Assembly (NCBI GenBank): GCA_028284945.1
Contig: JANQQJ010000024.1
Span: 1-64,000 of the forward strand
Origin: Alphaproteobacteria bacterium
Lineage (GTDB): Bacteria; Pseudomonadota; Alphaproteobacteria; SMXS01
Length of the DNA stretch: 64,000 bases
Direction: 5' to 3'
Of this stretch, positions 16,243 through 24,479 are shown piece after piece. The notes below the pieces were generated by a model. It searched no databases and was not told the DNA's origin. It saw only the letters and a program-made list of their open reading frames with translations. How positions within the stretch are numbered: position 1 is the stretch's first letter; each line of letters opens with the position of its first letter. Made by a program: the position numbers and the translations under genes.

Positions 16243-18591
16243 ATGAACCAGTTTTATATCTCATATGCGGAATGGGTCTTCCGCTGGAGATGGGTAATTG
16301 TTGCTGTGGCAATTGTTGTCACCGGTGCACTGGCGTCTGGTTTCCAGCATAGAAGTTTCTCCGACGACTACCGCGTCATGTTCTCGTCAGAGAACCCGGA
16401 CCTGATGGCCTATCAGGCGCTGGAACGGACCTATATGTCTGTAGACACTGTCACCTTTGTTGTCAGGCCAAAGGACGGTAACAGTCTGTTCACCCCTGAT
16501 CATCTGGCCGCGCTGGCCGGGCTAACGGAACAAGCCTGGCAATTACCCTACGTGGTTCGCGTGGATTCCCTGGCAAATTTCCATCACATCGACGCGGACC
16601 AAGACTCGCTCGATATTCATGCGCTGATCGATTCATCGACGGTGTTCACACCCAATGACGTTGCCAAAATCGAACAGGTTGCCAGGTCCGAACATGATCT
16701 GTTCGGGCGCCTAATCTCGGAAGATTTAACGGCCGCCACTATCGTGGCAACGGTTGAGTTGCCACGCGGCCAGAATCACGTTCATGTCGAAGTCGCACCG
16801 GCAGTTCGGACGCTGGCGGCTGATTTTCGAGACCAACACCCGAACCTGGACCTGGCGGTCGGCGGACACGTCATGCTCAGCGAGGCGATGTCTAATGCAT
16901 CGGAAAGCACCTTTACGCAGCTGTTTCCGTTGATGTTCGTCTTTATCGCGGTTGCTCTGTTCGTTTTTTTGCGATCGGTCAGGAGCGTCATTATCGCGAT
17001 GGCGGTGGTGGGCCTGACGGTCGCCAGCACATTGGGCGCCTGGTTTTATCTGGGCATCGAGCTCAACGCGGCGACTGGCTCCGTGCCGATCATCATCCTT
17101 ACGGTCGCGGTCGCCGATGTGGTCCACATGATGGTGACAATGAACGATGAGGTTGCGCGCGGTAGGAGCCGCCGCGACGCGCTTGTCGAAACCTTGCGGA
17201 TCAACCTGCACCCGGTAACCCTGACCAGCCTGACCACGGCGATCGGGTTTTTGAGTCTGAATTTTTCAGACGCACCTCCTTACCGCGAACTTGGATCCAT
17301 TGCCGCAACGGGCGCCGTCATGGCGTGGATTCTCTCCATTTTTCTACTACCCGCCCTTATGGCCATTGTTCGGGCGCCAACACGGTCTGACTACAATGTG
17401 GAGCATCGGGTCGTGAATAGGCTGGTAGAGTTCTCACTGGCATGGCCCAAAACAGCCATCTTGGGCGTTCTGATTGTGGCGGCCGCTTCCGCTGCCGTCA
17501 TTCCCACGGCGAAGACATCTGATCGGTTCGTTGAGTTTCTGGCCCCTGATGTCGAATATCGGCAGGACGCTGAATTTGCGCTTCAGCACATGCCCGGGGT
17601 CTATGACATCGCATTTTCCATCAGCGCCGGGGAAGACGGCGGGATCGCCAGCCCAGACTATCTAAGACGCCTGGAACAGTTTTCGTCCTGGCTGGCGCAG
17701 CAGCCTGAGATCGTCCATGTCTCTGACCTGAGCAGTGTCGTCAGACGGATCAATCAGGCCATGCAGGGTGGTGCCGCAGAACACTATGTCATCCCCGACC
17801 GGCGTGACAAAATCGCGCAATATCTGCTTGTTTATGAGATGCAGCTGCCTGAGGGCGCGGACCTTAACAATCTGCTCAATGTCGGAAAATCAGCGTCGGC
17901 GGTACGCGCCACAATGGGCAATATTTCCAGCCGCGACATGCAGGAGGTGAAGCGCCGCGCCGAAGCGTGGCTGAGAACCAACACACCCTCTGAGATGCAT
18001 GCGACTGGAAGCGGCGTGACGATCATGTTTGCCTATCTGACGCTGCGAAACGTCGAGGCGATGACTATCGGCACGCTGATTGCGATTTTGGCGATATCCG
18101 CATCATTGATGATCACGCTGCGCAGCGTGCGGTTAGGTCTGTTCAGCCTGGTCCCGAATTTGCTGCCGCCACTGATCGGCTTCGGCGTCTGGGTCCTGAT
18201 CAATGGAAAATTCGGCATGTATGCCGCCTTTGTGACCGCCACCGCATTGGGGCTGATCGTCGACTTCACCGTCCATTTTTTAAGCAAGTATTTGCGCGGC
18301 CGACGGGAGCGCGGATTAAGCGACGTTGATGCGGTCCGCTATACGGTAAGGGCCGTCGGGCCGGCGCTTTGGATATCAGCAATCGTCTTGATCGTTGGTT
18401 TTCTGGTGCTTGCGCTATCTGATTCAACGCTTGATGCCAATCTGGGGATTTTCGTCGCGCTTATTGCCGCGGTGGCGCTGGTCGTCGATCTGCTTCTACT
18501 GCCAGCCGCGTTGCTGCTTCTGGACAAGGGACGCTACCCCGCCATTACAGGCCCAAAGCACGAGACGCTAGAGGTGCGGGGCGAGGCCTAG
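16243..18591 (+). CDS. RND/MMPL family transporter
   Basis: A 782-residue inner-membrane exporter with two halves, each starting with one helix, a large periplasmic loop (about 40-220 and 420-590) and a five-helix bundle. Conserved acidic residues sit in VAVADVVHMM (about 290) and LGLIVDFTVHFLSKY (about 675), as expected for proton-driven sterol-sensing-domain-like transporters. Relatives export lipids, hopanoids or hydrophobic compounds. No membrane-fusion or TolC partner is adjacent. Its last 24 bases overlap the convergent MAPEG gene. Confidence 0.9.
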   Translation: MNQFYISYAEWVFRWRWVIVAVAIVVTGALASGFQHRSFSDDYRVMFSSENPDLMAYQALERTYMSVDTVTFVVRPKDGNSLFTPDHLAALAGLTEQAWQLPYVVRVDSLANFHHIDADQDSLDIHALIDSSTVFTPNDVAKIEQVARSEHDLFGRLISEDLTAATIVATVELPRGQNHVHVEVAPAVRTLAADFRDQHPNLDLAVGGHVMLSEAMSNASESTFTQLFPLMFVFIAVALFVFLRSVRSVIIAMAVVGLTVASTLGAWFYLGIELNAATGSVPIIILTVAVADVVHMMVTMNDEVARGRSRRDALVETLRINLHPVTLTSLTTAIGFLSLNFSDAPPYRELGSIAATGAVMAWILSIFLLPALMAIVRAPTRSDYNVEHRVVNRLVEFSLAWPKTAILGVLIVAAASAAVIPTAKTSDRFVEFLAPDVEYRQDAEFALQHMPGVYDIAFSISAGEDGGIASPDYLRRLEQFSSWLAQQPEIVHVSDLSSVVRRINQAMQGGAAEHYVIPDRRDKIAQYLLVYEMQLPEGADLNNLLNVGKSASAVRATMGNISSRDMQEVKRRAEAWLRTNTPSEMHATGSGVTIMFAYLTLRNVEAMTIGTLIAILAISASLMITLRSVRLGLFSLVPNLLPPLIGFGVWVLINGKFGMYAAFVTATALGLIVDFTVHFLSKYLRGRRERGLSDVDAVRYTVRAVGPALWISAIVLIVGFLVLALSDSTLDANLGIFVALIAAVALVVDLLLLPAALLLLDKGRYPAITGPKHETLEVRGEA

Positions 18592-18957
18592 ATAGATCAG
18601 CGCCATGCCCATGATCGACACCAGAACAAAGGTGCCTTGAGCCCCAATCAGCCGCGCATAGGTGGCGCCGGGGTTGGTGCTGTAGCCCCATGTGTGACCG
18701 AGGCGGCAAAGTACGAGACCCGCGCCCAGGATGTGAACCAGGGCCCCGGGCACACCGCTGATCTCAACCAGGTACAACAGCACCAGCGCCAACGGCACGT
18801 TCTCAACGAAGTTGGCCTGAACCCTCATGGTGGTGTCGGGCTTCCAGTCCGGCAGCTTTTTCGCGTTAATCCTGGCCCATAAGACCTGGTTGGCCAGCGC
18901 GACGGCCAAGAGGCCCATAAGCCCGGCATAAAGTCCGGTAATCGGAATCTCACTCAT
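18568..18957 (-). CDS. MAPEG family membrane protein
   Basis: A 129-residue, four-helix membrane protein of the eicosanoid/glutathione-metabolism family: N-terminal helix, KKLPDWKPDTTMRVQANFVENVPLALVLLYLVE, and a GHTWGYSTNP motif. The RxQxNFVE-like segment is the glutathione-site signature. It is last in a four-gene minus-strand operon (NTF2-like, small membrane protein, flavin reductase, MAPEG). Its ATG overlaps the previous stop by 4 bases, implying translational coupling. Confidence 0.9.
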   Translation of the reverse strand: MSEIPITGLYAGLMGLLAVALANQVLWARINAKKLPDWKPDTTMRVQANFVENVPLALVLLYLVEISGVPGALVHILGAGLVLCRLGHTWGYSTNPGATYARLIGAQGTFVLVSIMGMALIYLGLAPHL

Positions 18958-19628
18958 TCCGAAGTCTCCTTTTCGCCATCGAGAGCCGGCGGTTCATCCA
19001 TCAGTTTGCGCGCGGCCGGCGAATTCGGCCGCTTCAGTTCATAAAGGTCAGACGTGCGTGCATACCAGCCGGTGCCGTGCATCCGCCCGATCAGCTTGAG
19101 TGCCGGCGTATCGACATAGAGTTTTTCCATATCGACGAACTCATCCTTGATGTGCATGCGCAGAATCTCGCCGACGATGATCTTGCTGCCGCCGCTCATT
19201 TCAAGCGCCGTTGTCCGTTTGCACTCGAAGTTAACCGGGGCTTCGGCGATCAATGGCGGGGCAACATCCACCGCGGGCAGCGCGGTGAGCCCCGCCTCTT
19301 CCAGTTCATTCACTTCCGGCGGAAAAGACGTCGAGCACAGGTTCATCTGATCGCCGATATCTTCACTGACCAGCGCGACGACAAACTCACCCGTGTCGCG
19401 GATATTGTCGCCGGTGTCCTTTACAGGTGCGATATCGGCATAGGTTTCCAGGCCCAATACCAGTGTCGGCGGTTCCGATGCCATGCCATTGAAAAAGCTG
19501 AATGGCGCCGCGTTGACGATGCCGTCTTTGCTCAGCGAGGTCACAAAGCCGATCGGCCGGGGCACAATGGTGGACGTCATCAGTTTATAGCGGTCAAGCC
19601 GCCGCATTTCCCGAAAGTTGAAGTCCAT
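18954..19628 (-). CDS. Flavin reductase-like (DIM6/NTAB) flavoprotein
   Basis: A 224-residue FMN-binding split-barrel protein: TSTIVPRPIGFVTSLSKDGIVNAAPFSFFNGMA is the FMN-binding block, and FVVALVSEDIGDQMNLCS follows. Such proteins supply reduced flavin to monooxygenases or act as oxidoreductases. No two-component flavin monooxygenase is adjacent, so the partner is unknown. Third gene of the NTF2-like to MAPEG operon, 5 bases after the small membrane protein gene. Confidence 0.9.
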   Translation of the reverse strand: MDFNFREMRRLDRYKLMTSTIVPRPIGFVTSLSKDGIVNAAPFSFFNGMASEPPTLVLGLETYADIAPVKDTGDNIRDTGEFVVALVSEDIGDQMNLCSTSFPPEVNELEEAGLTALPAVDVAPPLIAEAPVNFECKRTTALEMSGGSKIIVGEILRMHIKDEFVDMEKLYVDTPALKLIGRMHGTGWYARTSDLYELKRPNSPAARKLMDEPPALDGEKETSE

Positions 19629-19633
19629 CGCCG

Positions 19634-19876
19634 TCAGCCCGTTACAAGGCTGACCAGGATAAGCGCCAGCCCCCCGAACGTTAGAGTGAGGCCGATATAG
19701 GCATATTGGTCCATCCAGAACAGGCCAAACGCCTCTGGCGTACCTTTGGGCGCCGTCGGCTGTTCACCTTTTTTCAACTGACGGGGCAACCCGCCGACAA
19801 TCAGGATGCCGATCCCATGCCACATGCCGGCCAGGCCGATAATGATCCGCCAGGCAAACCAGTCGATCCCTTCCAT
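19634..19876 (-). CDS. Small two-helix membrane protein
   Basis: An 80-residue protein with helices at about 9-28 and 58-78, separated by a Pro/Lys-rich loop. It is packed 3 bases after the NTF2-like gene and 5 bases before the flavin reductase gene, which supports it as a real gene. No family was recognised. It may anchor or connect the soluble partners to the membrane (inference). Confidence 0.7.
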   Translation of the reverse strand: MEGIDWFAWRIIIGLAGMWHGIGILIVGGLPRQLKKGEQPTAPKGTPEAFGLFWMDQYAYIGLTLTFGGLALILVSLVTG

Positions 19877-19879
19877 GGT

Positions 19880-20389
19880 CTAGCCGAACTGCTGGTAATA
19901 GGGGTCGTTGGGCATCCGCCCGCCGGTGTTCAGGCCGCCCAGCAGGCCGTCGCTGCGCTGGTCGGAGGATGGTGTATTCGTATTCCAGTCCATGACATAA
20001 AAACGTGACTTAATACGCCATTCGCCATTGCGCTTTTCGAACCGGTCGAGGTAGCGGCCACCGACAATCATTTCGTTCTCATTGCCGTTTTCGTCGGCGA
20101 TCAGGTGATACGCGGTGCAGTAGGTCTCGCCCGTCGCCTTGTCGCCATCAACCTCGATCCAGTGATTGCCGATGGAATGCAGGGTGCGCACCATGGTGCT
20201 GATCCCGGCGACGCAGTTTTCAGCCCAGGTGATCGCGTTTTCATCAGCACCGCTGTAATTGCAGGTGCCATCGTCCCAGAACGCACCCTTCAATACGTCC
20301 AGGTCACAGCGGTCGACGCCGTGGCAATAGCGCGACATCACGGTGTAAATCTGAATATGGTCCCAGGCTTTTGCCGCATCGTCCGACAT
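19880..20389 (-). CDS. NTF2/SnoaL-like protein
   Basis: A 169-residue NTF2-fold protein: YTVMSRYCHGVDRCDLDVLKGAFWDDGT at the N-terminus, TYCTAYHLIAD, MIVGGRYLDRFEKRNGEWRI near residue 130. The VDRCDLD plus GGRYxDRFE/KRxGxWRI pattern recurs in the 23.3 and 23.8 kb proteins. ATG 20389 is chosen because GGGGA precedes it; an in-frame ATG at 20443 has no clear ribosome site. First gene of the operon leading to MAPEG, and divergent from the TonB receptor gene. Confidence 0.83.
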   Translation of the reverse strand: MSDDAAKAWDHIQIYTVMSRYCHGVDRCDLDVLKGAFWDDGTCNYSGADENAITWAENCVAGISTMVRTLHSIGNHWIEVDGDKATGETYCTAYHLIADENGNENEMIVGGRYLDRFEKRNGEWRIKSRFYVMDWNTNTPSSDQRSDGLLGGLNTGGRMPNDPYYQQFG

Positions 20390-20486
20390 GTCGGTTTCCC
20401 CATCTGAATAAATTGCTATCGATTCCGGGAGCGTATCGTTCATGCAACACTCGCGCAAAGAAAATCATACGTGACTTTTTTTGCGG

Positions 20487-20515
20487 TTGGTGCGGAGGGA
20501 TGCGCCGTGTATCAT
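20487..20515 (+). promoter_or_regulatory. Candidate promoter of the TonB receptor gene
   Basis: TTGGTG (20487-20492) and TATCAT (20510-20515) have a 17-base spacer and point at the receptor gene, leaving a 5' leader of about 70 bases. That leader holds a short hairpin (CGGGC-AGAC-GCCCG) just before the start. Pattern match only. Confidence 0.4.
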
Positions 20516-20591
20516 CCCCGTAAGTAAAGGCCGGAAAACAAATAATCGGCATATTTGAAGAGTGCGGGCAGACGCCCGTTTGGGGTAACCG

Positions 20592-23078
20592 ATGGGGAGA
20601 AATTCGGTGAAATATACGTTTAGAACTCTCGTCTGCGTGGCGGGGATGTCCTTGTTGTCGGGAGCAGCCTTCGCGCAAGGCGATGACGCTGCTGCGTCTG
20701 ACGAGCAAGAACGCGTCGGGCGGTCGTCGCTCGAGACTATTACCGTTCAAACCAAGCAAAGCAATGCTGCGGACATTCAGTCTATTTCGACAGCGGTGAC
20801 CGGGTTCTCCGGCGCGAAGCTGGAGCGTGAGTTCGCTGTCACGTTGGAAGACTTCAACCACTCAATCCCGAATGTTCAGCTTGAACATGTCGGCCTGTTC
20901 CAGGCCGCTGCATCCTTCAATATGCGCGGCATCGGTACAGCGGGTATTGAGAGTTTTGCCGATCCCGTGGTCGCAGTTTTCGTCGACGGCGCGTACTACT
21001 CGCGAAACGCGGTCTCGCTTTTAGACCTTTTCGATATTGAGTCCATCCAGGCCCTGCGTGGCCCACAAGGAACGATCTATGGCCGGAACGCCTTTGCCGG
21101 CGCCATCACAGTGCAAACCAAACGCCCAGACCTGGACGAGTTCGGTGCCGAATTTCACTTCGATATTGGTAATGCCGGCCGGCTGAACCTTGGCATTATC
21201 GGTAATATGCCGGTTGTAGAGGGCAAGGTCGCCATCCGTATCGCGGCCAACTATCACAAGCTGGATGGCTTCTTTAAGAACTCCGGCTTGGTCGTCGAAT
21301 CCTACACACCGTTTGTACCGGACTCCCTGGTTCTTCGGGTCGACGACAATATCAAGGGAACCCGCCACAACGGCGAGAAGTCCGTCTATTTCCGGCCCAG
21401 CATCCGTTTCACGCCGAATGACCGGCTGGACGTCAGCATTATTGGTGAAATCTGGCGTGACCGCGGCGACGGTACAACGAATTGGAGCCAGTGTTACGAA
21501 CCGAATAGTTTTCCGCCGCCCCTGGGCAACGGCCCCAGCGGCATCCCTGCGGTGCACCAGGCCTTTGGTTTCCCGTGTAAGGATCCATTCGGCGATCCGA
21601 GATTCGGCATTGATGGCGACGGCAGCGACCCATTCGAGTCCGACTTCAGCCTTGTGCCGGATCAGACCAATCATGACGTCTGGGGCATTACCGTCGACGG
21701 CAGCTATGACACCGGCATCGGCACCATCAGCCTGATGTTCAACCACCGCGATGTGGATGAGGACGTGACCTCCGACACCGATGGATATGCGTATGACATC
21801 TTCAGTTCATCGCGTGTCCAGCAGTTCAAGTCGACCCAGTTCGAGCTTCGCTTTAACACAACGATTGGCGAGGACATCGACATTCTGACTGGTATCTTCT
21901 TCCTGAAAGATCAGTATCTGGTTCAGCAATTCCTTTGGATCTTTGCCGACAGCCCACTGTTTGGTGGTGGCGGCTTCTCCCGCAGCAATCCGCTGACCTC
22001 GTGGGGACGTAATGGCCAGGATCGCCGGACATGGGCCGGTTATCTTCAGATTGACTGGCGTATAACCGATCAACTCTCGCTTATCCTCGGTGGCCGGTAC
22101 TCCTGGGAGAAGAAGTACAATGTGATCGGCATGGCGATCAACGACGCCGCCTGCCCGCCGGGCGAGACCCCGCAGACCGCAAATTGTAATGGTACGCCCT
22201 TTGCCGGGGACGATCCGACCGATTTCTTCGATTTCGATCCATCAGTATCCTTTGGACCGATCGAAGACAGCTGGGATGCGTTCTCGCCCCGTATCGGTCT
22301 TGACTATCAACTGAACGACGATGTGTTGATCTTCGCTTTCTGGCAGCGCGCCTATAAATCCGGTGGTTTTGTGAACAACGCCGGTAGCCTGTCGGTCTTC
22401 CAGGTGCCGTTCAACCAAGAGCGGGTCGACAATTATGAAATCGGCATGAAGAGCGATTGGCTGGATGACCGCCTTCGGTTGAACGTCAATATCTTCCACG
22501 CCCGCTATGCCAACCTGCAGCGTTCGGTGATCCGTGAAGCCGACACGTCAACGGGTCAGGAAACCTTCACCGACAACGCCGCCGGTGCCCGGTCCTGGGG
22601 CGTTGAGGCCGAAATCAGCGTTATTCCGGTGGAGGGCCTGACTGTTTACGGCATCCTCGGCTGGCTCGATATCCAGTACCGTGACTTTATCGCCGACATC
22701 AACGGCGATGGCGTCGCCACCGATAACTCAGGCCTTGATCTTGTGCGCGCCCCGAAATGGGACGTGAACATCGGGTTCACCTATGAGTTTGCGATCGGCA
22801 ATAACGGGTTCATCACCATCGGATCCAACGTCACCCACACCAGCAGCATGGTGCTGACAACGCCGAACGACGTCGGCTTCCAGCGCCGTCCGTTGACCAC
22901 GGTGAACGCCCAGATCAATTGGGAATCGGGTGATGGCAAGTATCGCTTTTCCATCTGGGGCAAGAACCTGAACAATGACATCGAGCGGCTGGGCGGCACG
23001 CCTGTCGCGACGCTGTTTGCGTTCGCCGCACCGACGCAGCCGCGTCAGTACGGCATTACGGCGATTGCCAAGTTCTAA
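20592..23078 (+). CDS. TonB-dependent outer-membrane receptor
   Basis: An 828-residue outer-membrane importer. A signal peptide of about 30 residues ends GAAFAQ, a plug domain follows (about 50-170: SIPNVQLEHVG, ALRGPQGTIYGRNAFAGAI), then a 22-strand barrel ending in a terminal aromatic-rich strand (ITAIAKF, final Phe). The RGPQGTIYGRN plug motif marks the large family used for organic substrates as well as siderophores. ATG 20592 is listed, but GTG 20607 has a better Shine-Dalgarno sequence (GGGGAG). A terminator follows. Its place before oxidase genes suggests uptake of the pathway substrate. Confidence 0.94.
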   Translation: MGRNSVKYTFRTLVCVAGMSLLSGAAFAQGDDAAASDEQERVGRSSLETITVQTKQSNAADIQSISTAVTGFSGAKLEREFAVTLEDFNHSIPNVQLEHVGLFQAAASFNMRGIGTAGIESFADPVVAVFVDGAYYSRNAVSLLDLFDIESIQALRGPQGTIYGRNAFAGAITVQTKRPDLDEFGAEFHFDIGNAGRLNLGIIGNMPVVEGKVAIRIAANYHKLDGFFKNSGLVVESYTPFVPDSLVLRVDDNIKGTRHNGEKSVYFRPSIRFTPNDRLDVSIIGEIWRDRGDGTTNWSQCYEPNSFPPPLGNGPSGIPAVHQAFGFPCKDPFGDPRFGIDGDGSDPFESDFSLVPDQTNHDVWGITVDGSYDTGIGTISLMFNHRDVDEDVTSDTDGYAYDIFSSSRVQQFKSTQFELRFNTTIGEDIDILTGIFFLKDQYLVQQFLWIFADSPLFGGGGFSRSNPLTSWGRNGQDRRTWAGYLQIDWRITDQLSLILGGRYSWEKKYNVIGMAINDAACPPGETPQTANCNGTPFAGDDPTDFFDFDPSVSFGPIEDSWDAFSPRIGLDYQLNDDVLIFAFWQRAYKSGGFVNNAGSLSVFQVPFNQERVDNYEIGMKSDWLDDRLRLNVNIFHARYANLQRSVIREADTSTGQETFTDNAAGARSWGVEAEISVIPVEGLTVYGILGWLDIQYRDFIADINGDGVATDNSGLDLVRAPKWDVNIGFTYEFAIGNNGFITIGSNVTHTSSMVLTTPNDVGFQRRPLTTVNAQINWESGDGKYRFSIWGKNLNNDIERLGGTPVATLFAFAAPTQPRQYGITAIAKF

Positions 23079-23091
23079 TTAGGGGAGGGGT

Positions 23092-23107
23092 GCCCGCTTA
23101 AGCGGGC
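23092..23107. repeat. Perfect 16-base palindrome
   Basis: GCCCGCTTAAGCGGGC lies 14 bases after the TonB receptor stop and just before the main terminator. It could form an 8-bp hairpin in the mRNA tail, perhaps protecting the 3' end. Confidence 0.6.
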
Positions 23108-23115
23108 AGCCATCT

Positions 23116-23148
23116 GGGGCGCCGGTTCTAGGCCGGCGCCCCTTTTTT
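23116..23148 (+). terminator. Rho-independent terminator of the TonB receptor gene
   Basis: A perfect 10-bp GC stem (GGGGCGCCGG 23116-23125 / CCGGCGCCCC 23133-23142) followed by six T. It separates the receptor from the NTF2-like genes downstream. Confidence 0.93.
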
Positions 23149-23256
23149 GTCATTTTCTTGAACAAGCGCGCACGGCCTGTATTCTCGGAGGCGTTGGGAA
23201 GACATAACGGCAAGGCCTTAGGGAAAACGGGGCACGCCGTAGCAGGGGAGCAATTC

Positions 23257-23793
23257 ATGCCGACTGACGCCGAGCTTCAGGCGCTGCTCGACAAGCAGGC
23301 CATCACAGAACTAAGTTATATCTACACACGCGCCTGCGATCGCATGGACCGGGCGTTATTAGAAACGGTGTATTGGCCGGACGGCACCGACGACCATGGA
23401 ACCTTCAAAGGGACCGCGCCCGAATATTTTGACTGGGTGATGGACTTCCTGTCGAACTGGGTTTCCACGCATCATGATAACTCCAACATCCTGATCGAAC
23501 TGGATGGCGACAACGCCTGGGGCGAAGTCCATTGGACCGGCTATTACCGCTACGACCTGGATGGCGAGACCTATGACCACCTGGCGGTCGGACGCTATGT
23601 CGACCGCTATCAGCGCCGCGACGGCGAATGGCGCATTCTGCACCGCACCTGTGTGTCGGACTGGACGCGGATTGCGCCAACCTTGAATGACTGGCGCAAA
23701 GCCCCACCGGGCGCGCAGATCTTGGGGCAGCGGGGCAAGGATGACCCTGTCTATCAACGCGACCGTATCGCCATCGCCCAGGCCGCTGAATAA
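23257..23793 (+). CDS. NTF2/SnoaL-like protein
   Basis: A 178-residue NTF2-fold protein (ELQALLDKQAITELSYIYTRACDRMDRALLETVYWPDG; later GRYVDRYQRRDGEWRILHRT). ATG 23257 follows AGGGGAG at good spacing; a longer in-frame extension has no such site. It begins a plus-strand series with a second NTF2-like gene 40 bases on and a GMC oxidoreductase. Relatives in catabolic clusters act as isomerases or dehydratases, but catalytic residues cannot be assigned here. Confidence 0.85.
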   Translation: MPTDAELQALLDKQAITELSYIYTRACDRMDRALLETVYWPDGTDDHGTFKGTAPEYFDWVMDFLSNWVSTHHDNSNILIELDGDNAWGEVHWTGYYRYDLDGETYDHLAVGRYVDRYQRRDGEWRILHRTCVSDWTRIAPTLNDWRKAPPGAQILGQRGKDDPVYQRDRIAIAQAAE

Positions 23794-23833
23794 AGCACCG
23801 TCCAAAAAAGACGACCGTAAAACGGGAGAGCCC

Positions 23834-24469
23834 ATGACCATCAAACGCATGCTCGACGCCGGAACCGTTGCAACGGTCGATGACCCGCATCTACAGGAGT
23901 TGCTGGACAAACAGGCCTGCAAGGATGTGATGATGACCTATTGCCGCGCCATCGACCATCGCGACGAAGAACTGTTGCGCAGCGTCTTCCATCCGGACTC
24001 TTATCACCGGCATGGTTTTGAAGGGCCTTCCAGCGCGCCCAAGAAGCGCGCAAAAAAGGGGGAGCATCCGGATTTCGTCTCCTATGCGATGGGCGTGCTG
24101 GCAACCCATCACCGCACCCACCATCAGCTTGGCAACCTGTTCATCGATATCGAGAAGGATGGCAAGACCGCCTACACAGAGGCCTATTTTACCGCCTATC
24201 ACCGCATGCGCGCGAGCAGCGACCCGAAAGCGGGCCCCAATGCCTTCGACACGGAAATGGATTACTGGGTTGGCGGCCGTTACATGGACCGGATGGAAAA
24301 ACGTGATGGCGTTTGGAAAATTGCGTTCCGCGCCGGCATGACCGACTGGAACAAGCTGGAAGCCCCGACCTCAAGGGGGCTGGACGATATCAAGCCAGAA
24401 CACCGCATGCAGCAAAGCCGAAAGGATATGCTGTTCCACCGCCGCCGACGGTTTAAGGCGCCGAGCTAG
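23834..24469 (+). CDS. NTF2/SnoaL-like protein
   Basis: A 211-residue paralogue of the preceding gene: HLQELLDKQACKDVMMTYCRAIDHRDEELLRSVFHPDS, then GGRYMDRMEKRDGVWKIAFR. An insert rich in Lys near residues 60-75 and a basic C-terminus distinguish it. ATG 23834 has GGGAGAG upstream. The GMC oxidoreductase gene begins 10 bases after its stop, so all are likely co-transcribed. Confidence 0.85.
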   Translation: MTIKRMLDAGTVATVDDPHLQELLDKQACKDVMMTYCRAIDHRDEELLRSVFHPDSYHRHGFEGPSSAPKKRAKKGEHPDFVSYAMGVLATHHRTHHQLGNLFIDIEKDGKTAYTEAYFTAYHRMRASSDPKAGPNAFDTEMDYWVGGRYMDRMEKRDGVWKIAFRAGMTDWNKLEAPTSRGLDDIKPEHRMQQSRKDMLFHRRRRFKAPS

Positions 24470-24479
24470 GGGGCCCGCC

